64,000 bases of DNA, taken from Clostridiales bacterium. Its GTDB lineage: Bacteria; Bacillota; Clostridia; Christensenellales; Aristaeellaceae. The stretch spans positions 1 through 64,000 of the forward strand of contig JALFVL010000015.1 in NCBI GenBank assembly GCA_022787165.1. Reading direction: 5' to 3'. Position 1 is the stretch's first letter. Each line of letters begins with the position of its first letter. The notes beneath the pieces are model-generated. The model did not search any database, had not been told where the DNA came from, and saw only the letters and a program-made list of their open reading frames with translations. The position numbers and the translations under genes were made by a program. Shown here piece by piece: positions 1 to 6,330 of the stretch.

Positions 1-30
1 GATTTGCCCGGCAAAAAATCGGGCAAAGGG
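1..30. other. stem-loop at window edge
   Basis: TTTGCCCG (3-10) pairs with CGGGCAAA (20-27) around a nine-base A-rich loop. It has no T-run directly after it on the plus strand, so a terminator role is not established. It may be the end of whatever gene lies to the left of the window. Confidence 0.3.
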
Positions 31-59
31 TTGCGCGTCCGGTTTTTTTGTGATATTCT
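31..59 (+). promoter_or_regulatory. sigma-A promoter for DUF1292 gene
   Basis: The -35 is TTGCGC (31-36) and the -10 is TATTCT (54-59), with a 17-base spacer. TG at 51-52 gives an extended -10. It lies 54 bases upstream of the chosen start codon. Confidence 0.6.
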
Positions 60-113
60 ATTCTCAGATACAGAGTTCATTTGTATCGTACGACGAAAGC
101 GGGGGTTTTAGCC

Positions 114-410
114 ATGAATGATATGGAAAATATGGAAAACGATAACATCATTGTCCTGACCGACGAAGACGGTATCGATGTTGAATTTGAGTTCTGTGCC
201 TCTGTCGAATACGAGGGCAATGAATATGTTGTTCTGCTGCCCACGGAGGACGATGACGGCGAGGTCGTGATCCTTCAGGTGATGGAGGATGAAAACGCCT
301 CGGAGGACGATGAGGTGACCTACGTCGGCGTGGATGATGACGACGTGCTCCAGGCTGTGTTTGATCTGTTCAAGGAGCAGGCTGGCGACGAGTTCGACTT
401 CGAGGAGTAA
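114..410 (+). CDS. DUF1292 domain protein
   Basis: This acidic 98-residue protein matches the DUF1292 pattern: the NIIVLTDEDG opening, the EYEGNEYVVLLP core strand and the E/D-rich tail. The molecular function of DUF1292 is unknown; in Bacillus the relative YrzB is encoded next to ireB and ruvX. The ATG at 114 is chosen because a G-rich sequence (AGCGGGGG) lies just upstream; a TTG at 81 in the same frame would extend it by 11 residues. It is a single-gene unit with its own promoter and terminator. It is one of three DUF1292 copies in this window (the others are at 14255-14629 and at the C-terminus of RuvX). Confidence 0.8.
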   Translation: MNDMENMENDNIIVLTDEDGIDVEFEFCASVEYEGNEYVVLLPTEDDDGEVVILQVMEDENASEDDEVTYVGVDDDDVLQAVFDLFKEQAGDEFDFEE

Positions 411-422
411 TTCCAGAAACAG

Positions 423-465
423 AAAGCGCATCTGAGCGGCAAAGGCTCTTGGATGCGCTTTTTAT
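423..465 (+). terminator. terminator after DUF1292 gene
   Basis: AAAGCGCATC (423-432) pairs with GATGCGCTTT (452-461) and is followed by TTT. It is a classic intrinsic terminator 12 bases after the stop codon. Confidence 0.85.
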
Positions 466-700
466 ATATTTGAATGCTTCCAGGCTCATTGCTTCATTGC
501 TGGTTTGCAGCGAAGAAGATCGAGTATTCGCGCGAAGCGATGATGGGGTTTGGGGGATCGAAGCCTGCCGCTGCCAGCAGCAGAGACAGACAGGCGGAGC
601 ATCGGGAATCGCAGGGAGCGCCCTTGGGGCGACCATGCGAGTTTCCTGGGTCGGCAGCCCAACGCAGCCACATGCCTGAAAAATAGACTCCTGCCCAAAC
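466..700. other. convergent intergenic region, no gene recognised
   Basis: Between the DUF1292 terminator and the end of lexA there are 235 bases without a credible gene. Short open frames exist on both strands but lack ribosome binding sites and family features. The stretch is GC-rich and holds several inverted repeats, for example GCCTG/CAGGC around a GCTGC/GCAGC hairpin near 562-595 and TCGCA/TGCGA (609-613/636-640) enclosing a CGCCC/GGGCG stem. I do not see the signature motifs of SRP RNA, tmRNA or RNase P RNA. Confidence 0.4.
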
Positions 701-1327
701 TCAAAGCCTGCGAAGAAGGCTGACCACCTTTCCGAGAATCGAGACGCTCTCCACGATAATTGGCTCCATCGTGCTGTTCTCCGGCTGGAGACGGAAATGA
801 CCGTTTTCCTTGTAAAAGCGCTTGACGGTGGCGCTGTCTTCCACAAGCGCGACAACAATTTCGCCGTTTTGCGCGTCTGGCTGCTTGCGCACGACGATAT
901 AATCGCCGTCGAAAATCCCCGCTTCGATCATGCTGTCTCCTCGGACGCGGAGTATAAAGTGCTCACCTGCACCCATCAGCCCCGCAGGGACGGGCATTTC
1001 CTCCTCAATGTTTTCCTCGGCCAAAATCGGCTGTCCGGCGGCCACGTGCCCGACGACAGGAAGGCGTCGGACAGCGTCATACGACGCATCCTCAGATGCA
1101 GAAAGCTCAGGGGAGAGCCCCATGGCGCGGGGCTTCATCGCGTCGCGGCGCAGAAGCCCCTTTTTCTCCAACCGCATCAGATGCCCATGCACGGTGGAGG
1201 TAGAGCGCAGACCGACTGCCTCGCCGATTTCCCGGACAGACGGCGCATACCCGCGCTCACGGATCTCCGACTGGATATACGCCAGAATCCTGTCCTGTGT
1301 CTCACCGCGGGGCTTTCTCTCTGACAT
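701..1327 (-). CDS. lexA: LexA SOS repressor
   Basis: This is a full-length (208 residue) LexA, the autocleaving repressor of the DNA-damage response. The N-terminal winged helix-turn-helix (about residues 1-65) contains the [13 protein letters not shown] recognition region. The C-terminal S24 peptidase domain has the Ala97-Gly98 cleavage site (HVAAGQP), the nucleophile Ser132 in GDSM and the catalytic Lys169 in ATVKRF. The start has a GAGAGG-type ribosome binding site. A LexA-type box lies upstream of its promoter, which fits autoregulation. It is divergent from the small cysteine-rich protein at 1525. Confidence 0.97.
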   Translation of the reverse strand: MSERKPRGETQDRILAYIQSEIRERGYAPSVREIGEAVGLRSTSTVHGHLMRLEKKGLLRRDAMKPRAMGLSPELSASEDASYDAVRRLPVVGHVAAGQPILAEENIEEEMPVPAGLMGAGEHFILRVRGDSMIEAGIFDGDYIVVRKQPDAQNGEIVVALVEDSATVKRFYKENGHFRLQPENSTMEPIIVESVSILGKVVSLLRRL

Positions 1328-1364
1328 GATGAATCTCGCCTCTCGTTTGTTTCAATATAGGATC

Positions 1365-1394
1365 ATTATAGCACAGGCTTTCCCTGCAATGCAA
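1365..1394 (-). promoter_or_regulatory. lexA promoter
   Basis: On the minus strand TTGCAT (1389-1394) and TATAAT (1365-1370) are separated by 18 bases, about 40 bases upstream of the lexA start codon. Confidence 0.7.
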
Positions 1395-1403
1395 TACGAA
1401 ATC

Positions 1404-1415
1404 AAACATATGTTC
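1404..1415. promoter_or_regulatory. LexA (SOS) box
   Basis: AAACATATGTTC contains the palindrome AACATATGTT and differs by one base from the Firmicutes LexA consensus GAAC-N4-GTTC. It lies 9 bases upstream of the lexA -35 box and 56 bases upstream of the divergent -35 box. Confidence 0.75.
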
Positions 1416-1471
1416 CCATTAATTGCTTATTGCTTCATCCATACGCAGAATGTGTGTGTTTGAAAAGCTCC

Positions 1472-1500
1472 TTGAAGCGGCCGGGAAAAGATGCTATAAT
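1472..1500 (+). promoter_or_regulatory. promoter of the cysteine-rich small gene
   Basis: TTGAAG (1472-1477) and a perfect TATAAT (1495-1500) with a 17-base spacer, 24 bases upstream of the start codon at 1525. Confidence 0.75.
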
Positions 1501-1524
1501 AGACGGCGAAAGAGAGGGATGGCG

Positions 1525-1779
1525 ATGGGCGATAAGAAGTGCGTCCTGTATGACCGGGTCTGCATCGAATGCGGTGAATGCAATCTCTGCGATCTGGATC
1601 CGTCCAAAATCTGCGACAACTGCGGCAAATGCATCGGTCTGGGCGGCGGAGAAGACGCGCCAGAATACCGGGCCGTCAAGGTGGACGGCATCATCACTGA
1701 GGATATGAATCCTGGCGACTATCTTTATGACGAGGAGACGCTGGAGGATCCGTCAGATGATCTGGGTCTCTACCACTGA
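1525..1779 (+). CDS. small eight-cysteine protein, function unknown
   Basis: An 84-residue protein whose first 36 residues hold eight cysteines: Cys6, then a Cys13-x2-Cys-x2-Cys-x2-Cys22 run (CIECGECNLC), then Cys30-x2-Cys-x2-Cys36 (CDNCGKC). The spacing resembles iron-sulfur or zinc ligands; which metal, if any, cannot be told. The second half is acidic and ends in DDLGLYH. The ATG at 1525 is chosen over 1519 because AGAGAGG at 1511-1517 is correctly spaced only for 1525. It is divergent from lexA, with a LexA box in the shared region, so DNA-damage control is possible but unproven. I do not recognise a named family. Confidence 0.75.
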   Translation: MGDKKCVLYDRVCIECGECNLCDLDPSKICDNCGKCIGLGGGEDAPEYRAVKVDGIITEDMNPGDYLYDEETLEDPSDDLGLYH

Positions 1780-1795
1780 ACTGTACAACAAATCA

Positions 1796-1828
1796 AAGCG
1801 CCGGCCCTTCAAGGAGAACCGGCTTTTG
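1796..1828. terminator. bidirectional terminator
   Basis: GCCGG (1800-1804) pairs with CCGGC (1819-1823), with AAAG on the left and TTTT on the right. It can end the cysteine-rich gene on the plus strand and the recombinase transcript on the minus strand. The following 106 bases up to 1934 show nothing else. Confidence 0.7.
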
Positions 1829-1934
1829 TGTTATGAACTATTTTCTGCTAGGCGTCAGCCTCGAGCACAGAGCGGGAGGAATCACTGCTTTTCATCGGTG
1901 ATGCCGCCGACGTCATGGCTGGTTTGTTTTGCGA

Positions 1935-3038
1935 TCAGACCTCTGGTCGATCACCGTGGACGGAATCCTCGCGCAGAACGGTCTTTTCGGCCGCAATCCG
2001 CCTGTGATCCTCGGAGATGGCAGCGTAATGCTTGCGGGTGGTGTTGACATCGGAGTGACCGAGCACGTCGGCAACCAGGTAAATATCGCCGGTCTCGCGG
2101 TAGAGATTGGTGCCGAAGGTGCTGCGCAGCTTATGCGGGCTGATCTTCTTCTTGAGCGGCGCGGCGACGGCGGCGTATTTCTTGACCATGTTTTCGACGG
2201 CGCGCTGCGTGATGCGCCGTCGCTGGATGGAGAGAAAAAACGCATTCTCGTGGCCCGGAAGCGCCTCGATTTCCTTGCGCTCAGCGAGGTAATCCTTGAG
2301 CGCGCCGGCGACCTCGTCGGAGAGATACAGAATGACCTCCTTGCCGCCCTTGCGCGTGACGACAAAGGCATTTTGCTCAAAATCGAAGTCGTCGATGTTC
2401 AGGCCGACACATTCGCTGATGCGGATGCCCGTCCCGAGAAACAGCGACAGCATGGCCAGATCGCGCTTTCTCGTCACATTATGAAACTTTTGATATGTTT
2501 TAGGAAGGGACTGACCGGTCTCGGCCACATCGAGGATTCGGGCCACCTCGTCGATATCCAGGCGGATGATCGCATGCTCATGGAGTTTGGGAAGCGGCAC
2601 GAGCGCCGCCGTGTTGCTCTCGATCTGTCCGTCGGAGAAGAGATACTTGTAAAACGCGCGCAGGGACGCGTATTTCCGCTTGATTCCGTATTCGTGGTTG
2701 CTGTATTCCTTTGAGGCCGTCCCGCCGTCGTCCTGCTGCTCGTTTTTGACGTAGAAGGATAGATACCGCGCATAGCGCTCCAGATCCTGCTTGGTCACAT
2801 TCCGGATATCCTCGACGGAGAAATCCCGGACCGACTTACCGCCAAACTTGGGCAGTTCATCGGAGAGATATTGGAAGAACAGCTTGAGATCATAGGCGTA
2901 GCTCAACCGCGTCAGCGCGCTGGTCTGTTGCTCGATGGCGATAAAATAATCAGAGCAAACCTCCGGCAGCTCGCGCTGAAGCTCACGCAGGCGTTTCATG
3001 CGCTCAAGCAGTTTCTGGCTGTGATACTCGTTAGGCAT
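1935..3038 (-). CDS. tyrosine recombinase, Xer-like (XerS/XerC/D type)
   Basis: A 367-residue tyrosine recombinase. The N-terminal half is a SAM-like core-binding domain. The catalytic half has all expected residues: Arg in TGIRISE, Lys in TRKGGKE, His-x-x-Arg in PHKLRST, His in LGHSDVNTT and the nucleophile Tyr in RKHYAAI. Its length and the extra segment before the first catalytic arginine recall the single-recombinase XerS of streptococci, which resolves chromosome dimers; a specialised integrase is the alternative. The start is set at 3038 because AAAGGAG sits nine bases upstream; an ATG eight codons earlier lacks a site. It follows rnhA, with a perfect inverted repeat between. No phage or transposon genes adjoin. 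Confidence 0.85.
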   Translation of the reverse strand: MPNEYHSQKLLERMKRLRELQRELPEVCSDYFIAIEQQTSALTRLSYAYDLKLFFQYLSDELPKFGGKSVRDFSVEDIRNVTKQDLERYARYLSFYVKNEQQDDGGTASKEYSNHEYGIKRKYASLRAFYKYLFSDGQIESNTAALVPLPKLHEHAIIRLDIDEVARILDVAETGQSLPKTYQKFHNVTRKRDLAMLSLFLGTGIRISECVGLNIDDFDFEQNAFVVTRKGGKEVILYLSDEVAGALKDYLAERKEIEALPGHENAFFLSIQRRRITQRAVENMVKKYAAVAAPLKKKISPHKLRSTFGTNLYRETGDIYLVADVLGHSDVNTTRKHYAAISEDHRRIAAEKTVLREDSVHGDRPEV

Positions 3039-3060
3039 AAACGGAATCTCCTTTAACGGC

Positions 3061-3102
3061 ATTCAAGACTTCGTTAAACCTGAGTTTTGCGAAGTCTTGA
3101 AT
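3061..3102. promoter_or_regulatory. perfect 13-bp inverted repeat before the recombinase
   Basis: ATTCAAGACTTCG (3061-3073) and CGAAGTCTTGAAT (3090-3102) are exact reverse complements around a 16-base spacer. It ends 22 bases upstream of the recombinase start, just before its ribosome binding site. No T-run follows on the minus strand, so it is not an ordinary terminator. It could be a recombinase or regulator binding site, or an mRNA hairpin. Confidence 0.7.
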
Positions 3103-3135
3103 CTCCTCTCCCCGAGGCTTTCTGAGGTCCTTTTG

Positions 3136-3573
3136 TCATCGATGGCTGCGGATCTGGCCTGTCGCCAACTCGTCGCAGCGATTATTCCAAGGGTTGTCCG
3201 CATGGCCCTTGACCTTGACGATCGTGACGTTGTGCGGCTGCATGACCGTCAGCAGCCATTTCCAAAGATCCTGATTCTCAACAGGCTTTTTCGCGGCATT
3301 TTTCCAGCCGTTTTTCTGCCAGCTGCCGATCCAGTTTTGTTTGAATGCGTTGACCAGATACGCCGAGTCCGAATACAGTGTCACATTGCAGGGCTGCTTC
3401 AGTGCTGTGAAGCCTTGTACGGCGGCGAAAAGTTCCATTCGGTTATTGGTGGTCTCCGGCATATAGCCGGAGATTTCCTTGACGTGTTCACCGAACATCA
3501 AAACAGTTCCCCAGCCGCCAGGGCCCGGATTTCCGGAGCAAGCCCCGTCGGTATACATGATGATATCCTTCAC
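3136..3573 (-). CDS. rnhA: ribonuclease HI
   Basis: At 145 residues this is the usual length for RNase HI, which cuts the RNA strand of RNA-DNA hybrids. The four acidic residues are present: Asp in MYTDGACSGNPG, Glu in NNRMELFAA, Asp in LYSDSAYL and Asp in RCDELAT; the VKGHADNPWNN loop is also typical. Translation starts at GTG 3573, with AGAGG seven bases before it; no better ATG is available. It lies between proC and the recombinase on the same strand and is probably co-transcribed from the proC promoter. Confidence 0.95.
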   Translation of the reverse strand: MKDIIMYTDGACSGNPGPGGWGTVLMFGEHVKEISGYMPETTNNRMELFAAVQGFTALKQPCNVTLYSDSAYLVNAFKQNWIGSWQKNGWKNAAKKPVENQDLWKWLLTVMQPHNVTIVKVKGHADNPWNNRCDELATGQIRSHR

Positions 3574-3621
3574 AGAATAACCTCTTCAATATATTGATCA
3601 AGCTGCCAATCCGGCTGCAAA

Positions 3622-4419
3622 TCAGCCCTTTGAAAGCCGCAGCGTCTTTTCCACCGTCGCGCCAACGGCTTCGATGACCGCAGCGCGCATGCCGCCTTTC
3701 TCAAGCGCGTACATGCCCTCGATCGTCGTTCCGCCCGGCGAGCAGACGGCATCCTTGAGCTTGCCGGGATGCTCGCCAGTCTCAAGAACCATCCTGGCGG
3801 CGCCGATCAGCGTCTGTGCAGCAAGTTCATACGCCAGCGCCCTTGGGACACCATAGCGCACTCCGCCGTCTGCCAGCGCTTCAATGAACGCATAGACAAA
3901 CGCCGGCCCGCAGCCACTGATGCCGTTTGCCGCCGTAAAGACGCGATCCTCGACGACAGCGACCTTCCCGGCCGCTTCAAACAGTGTGCGCGCAAAGGCG
4001 AATTCCTCGTCCGTACAGGTGCATCGACTGCTCATCAGGCTCATGCCCTCGCCAACTGCCAACGGCGTATTGGGCATTACCCGAACGAAGCGCGCATCCG
4101 ACGGCAGCATGCTGCTGAGCATATCAAAGGTATAACCTGCAACGATGGAGATCACGAACTTGCCATGCAGCAAATCGCGAATTTCCTCGATCACCTCCGG
4201 CACGTAAACCGGCTTCACCGCGAGGATGATGCAGTCAGAGGCATTGACCAACTCCCAGTTATCCGGTGTGACAAAAACACCCTGCGCCTCAAGCTCTCTG
4301 CTTCTCTCCGGATGCTTTCTGCTGATACAAATAGAAGCTGCGGGCAGCATATGGCTGTGAAGAATACCCTGAAGAATGGCAGAGCCCATATTGCCTGCGC
4401 CAATAAAACCCAATTTCAT
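3622..4419 (-). CDS. proC: pyrroline-5-carboxylate reductase
   Basis: This 265-residue enzyme catalyses the last step of proline synthesis, reducing 1-pyrroline-5-carboxylate with NAD(P)H. The N-terminal Rossmann motif is GFIGAGNMGSAI, followed by LAVKP and VRVMPNTP. The C-terminal P5CR dimerisation domain has the signature SGCGPAF and the SPGGTTIEG loop. The ATG at 4419 has AAGGGGGAG upstream and is preceded by a strong promoter. It is first in a proC-rnhA-recombinase unit; there is no sign of proA or proB nearby. Confidence 0.96.
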   Translation of the reverse strand: MKLGFIGAGNMGSAILQGILHSHMLPAASICISRKHPERSRELEAQGVFVTPDNWELVNASDCIILAVKPVYVPEVIEEIRDLLHGKFVISIVAGYTFDMLSSMLPSDARFVRVMPNTPLAVGEGMSLMSSRCTCTDEEFAFARTLFEAAGKVAVVEDRVFTAANGISGCGPAFVYAFIEALADGGVRYGVPRALAYELAAQTLIGAARMVLETGEHPGKLKDAVCSPGGTTIEGMYALEKGGMRAAVIEAVGATVEKTLRLSKG

Positions 4420-4461
4420 GGTCGCACTCCCCCTTCTTTGATGCATTGGAAGTCTTGGTCT

Positions 4462-4490
4462 ATTATACAGGAAATTGACGCCGGAGACAA
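4462..4490 (-). promoter_or_regulatory. proC promoter
   Basis: On the minus strand TTGTCT (4485-4490) and TATAAT (4462-4467) have a 17-base spacer, 42 bases before the proC start. Confidence 0.75.
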
Positions 4491-4658
4491 GCGCTTTGAG
4501 CATCGGATCACAGAAGGTTTCCCGTTGGAAAGAACGCTGCGCTTTGCGGGCACGGCTTTGTTCCTTCGCCGGCTATGGTTTTATTTATCTCTGCAACGGA
4601 GTTTTTTTTGCAATGGAAGTGCTCTCTGTTCTTTTTTTCGTTTTTTTGCCTCAAAGGG

Positions 4659-4687
4659 TTGACAAAAATGACATTTTGCAGTAGAAT
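4659..4687 (+). promoter_or_regulatory. tRNA operon promoter
   Basis: A consensus TTGACA (4659-4664) and TAGAAT (4682-4687) with a 17-base spacer, 35 bases before tRNA-Tyr. A small GTTCC/GGAAC inverted repeat (4695-4699/4704-4708) lies in the leader. The rest of 4504-4658 shows nothing recognisable. Confidence 0.85.
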
Positions 4688-4722
4688 ATATATCGTTCCG
4701 CAAGGAACGAATCAATTGAGAT

Positions 4723-4807
<85 letters not shown>

Positions 4808-4814
4808 TCTTTTC

Positions 4815-4901
4815 GCGGGAATGGCGGAATTGGCAGACGCGCTAGATTCAGGTTCTAGTGAAAGCAATTTCATGCAGGTTCAAGTCCTGTTTCCCGCACC
4901 A
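4815..4901 (+). tRNA. tRNA-Leu (CAG)
   Basis: The acceptor stem GCGGGAA/TTCCCGC is followed by A and an encoded CCA. The anticodon stem CTAGA/TCTAG holds the loop TTCAGGT with anticodon CAG at 4849-4851. It has the long variable arm expected for tRNA-Leu and lies 7 bases after tRNA-Tyr, so both come from one transcript. Confidence 0.97.
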
Positions 4902-4905
4902 CAGA

Positions 4906-4935
4906 CCGTCTCAATCGAGACGGCCTTTTCTTTTA
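4906..4935 (+). terminator. terminator after the tRNA pair
   Basis: CCGTCTC/GAGACGG (4906-4912/4917-4923) around a four-base loop, followed by CCTTTTCTTTT. Confidence 0.85.
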
Positions 4936-4979
4936 TGAATCCTGTTTGTCCCTTTCTACCTCTCCTCTTTTCGGATACA

Positions 4980-5021
4980 AAAACGCCCTGCCTGCTGCAT
5001 TTCTGCAAACAGGCAGGGCGA
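4980..5021 (-). terminator. gap terminator
   Basis: On the minus strand CGCCCTGCCTG (5011-5021) pairs with CAGGCAGGGCG (4985-4995), followed by a T-run (4980-4984). It lies about 85 bases after the gap stop codon. Confidence 0.8.
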
Positions 5022-5106
5022 AAATGCTTTCTCCTGCGATGTTAGATGTCCTTCAACAGAGAAGGTTCCGACAACCGATGAGCTTCATTTTGCGTAAGCC
5101 TTGAGA

Positions 5107-6159
5107 TTAGCCCAGCTCGGCGAAGTACTTGATGGTACGAACCATCTGAGAGGTGTAGCTGTTCTCATTGTCGTACCAGGACACAACCTGAACCTGAGCG
5201 GTCTCGTCGTCGATCTTGGTGACCATGGTCTGGGTCGCGTCAAACAGAGAGCCGTAGGTCATGCCGATGACGTCGGAAGAGACGATCTGGTCGGTGTTGT
5301 AGCCGAAGGAGGCAGAGGCAGCAGCCTTCATCGCAGCGTTGATGGAATCAACGGTGATGTCCTTGCCCTTGACAACCGCCACAAGGATGGTAGTGGAGCC
5401 GGTCGGAACCGGAACGCGCTGAGCAGAGCCGATGAGCTTGCCGTTGAGCTCCGGGATAACCAGACCGATCGCCTTCGCAGCGCCGGTGCTGTTGGGAACG
5501 ATATTCTGCGCGCCGGCACGGGCACGACGCAGGTCGCCCTTGCGCTGCGGGCCATCCAGGATCATCTGGTCGCCGGTGTACGCATGCACGGTGGTCATGA
5601 TGCCGGAAACGATCGGATAGGTGTCGTTCAGGGCCTTGGCCATCGGCGCGAGGCAGTTGGTGGTGCAGGACGCAGCGGAAATGACCTTGTCTTCCGGCGT
5701 GAGGATGCCCTCATTGACGGAGTACACGATGGTCGGCAGATCGTTGCCAGCCGGAGCGGAGATGACGACCTTCTTGGCGCCCGCCTCGATGTGAGCCATC
5801 GCCTTGGCCTTGCTGGTGTAGAAGCCGGTGCACTCGAGCACAACGTCGACATCCAGCTCGCCCCACGGCAGCTCGTTGGCCTTCGGCTTGGCGTAGATGG
5901 TGATCTCCTTGCCGTTGACGGTGATGGAGCCCGGAACCTTCACGGTCTTTCCGTCTTCCTCGAAGATCGGCTCCTTGGAGCTCACGGTATCCTTGTACTT
6001 GTAGGAGCCCTGAGCGGTATCATACTTGAGCAGATGAGCCAGCATCTTCGGGCTAGTCAGATCGTTGATCGCGACGACCTGATAGCCTTCGGCATCAAAC
6101 ATCTGACGGAACGCAAGACGACCGATGCGACCGAAACCGTTAATCGCAACTCTAACCAT
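5107..6159 (-). CDS. gap: glyceraldehyde-3-phosphate dehydrogenase
   Basis: A 350-residue NAD-dependent glycolytic GAPDH, oxidising glyceraldehyde-3-phosphate to 1,3-bisphosphoglycerate. The N-terminal nucleotide fold has [13 protein letters not shown]; the active-site segment is [12 protein letters not shown] with the catalytic cysteine first; VPTGSTT and [13 protein letters not shown] are also present. The ATG at 6159 has a very strong TTAGGAGGAGA site; in-frame codons further upstream lack one. It is monocistronic, with a consensus-like promoter and its own terminator. A 16-bp palindrome lies between promoter and ribosome binding site. Confidence 0.97.
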   Translation of the reverse strand: MVRVAINGFGRIGRLAFRQMFDAEGYQVVAINDLTSPKMLAHLLKYDTAQGSYKYKDTVSSKEPIFEEDGKTVKVPGSITVNGKEITIYAKPKANELPWGELDVDVVLECTGFYTSKAKAMAHIEAGAKKVVISAPAGNDLPTIVYSVNEGILTPEDKVISAASCTTNCLAPMAKALNDTYPIVSGIMTTVHAYTGDQMILDGPQRKGDLRRARAGAQNIVPNSTGAAKAIGLVIPELNGKLIGSAQRVPVPTGSTTILVAVVKGKDITVDSINAAMKAAASASFGYNTDQIVSSDVIGMTYGSLFDATQTMVTKIDDETAQVQVVSWYDNENSYTSQMVRTIKYFAELG

Positions 6160-6183
6160 TGGAAATCTCCTCCTAATCTGGTT

Positions 6184-6199
6184 TGTCAAAGATTTGACA
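6184..6199. promoter_or_regulatory. palindrome in the gap leader, possible operator
   Basis: TGTCAAA (6184-6190) and TTTGACA (6193-6199) are exact inverted repeats with a two-base gap. The position, between the -10 box and the ribosome binding site, suits a repressor. It only loosely resembles Rex or CggR sites, so the regulator is not named. Confidence 0.5.
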
Positions 6200-6219
6200 T
6201 TAGGGATTACCCTGACTAT

Positions 6220-6248
6220 ATTGTACTCAAAACAGCGGATGATTTCAA
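6220..6248 (-). promoter_or_regulatory. gap promoter
   Basis: On the minus strand TTGAAA (6243-6248) and TACAAT (6220-6225) have a 17-base spacer. Confidence 0.75.
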
Positions 6249-6330
6249 GTCCTTCCATTCTGTTTTTGAAAGAAAAATGCGAATCTTTTCAGAAAAATGA
6301 GGAAAAATCGAATTGCCTTCTTCGCCCCGA

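Noticed and set aside
562-640. SRP RNA, tmRNA or RNase P RNA in the lexA-DUF1292 gap
   Set aside because: The conserved cores of these RNAs were looked for on both strands and not found.
1935-3038. Recombinase as evidence of an integrated phage or mobile element
   Set aside because: The neighbours are housekeeping genes (proC, rnhA, lexA), with no phage, relaxase or transposition genes and no flanking target-site repeat I could find.
3061-3102. Inverted repeat as the rnhA terminator
   Set aside because: The stem is perfect, but no T-run follows on the minus strand, and it abuts the recombinase ribosome binding site.
6184-6199. Rex operator in front of gap
   Set aside because: The palindrome TGTCAAA-GA-TTTGACA differs from TTGTGAA-N4-TTCACAA in sequence and spacing.
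5101-6300. A plus-strand open frame of 399 codons opposite gap
   Set aside because: Shadow of the strongly supported gap gene.
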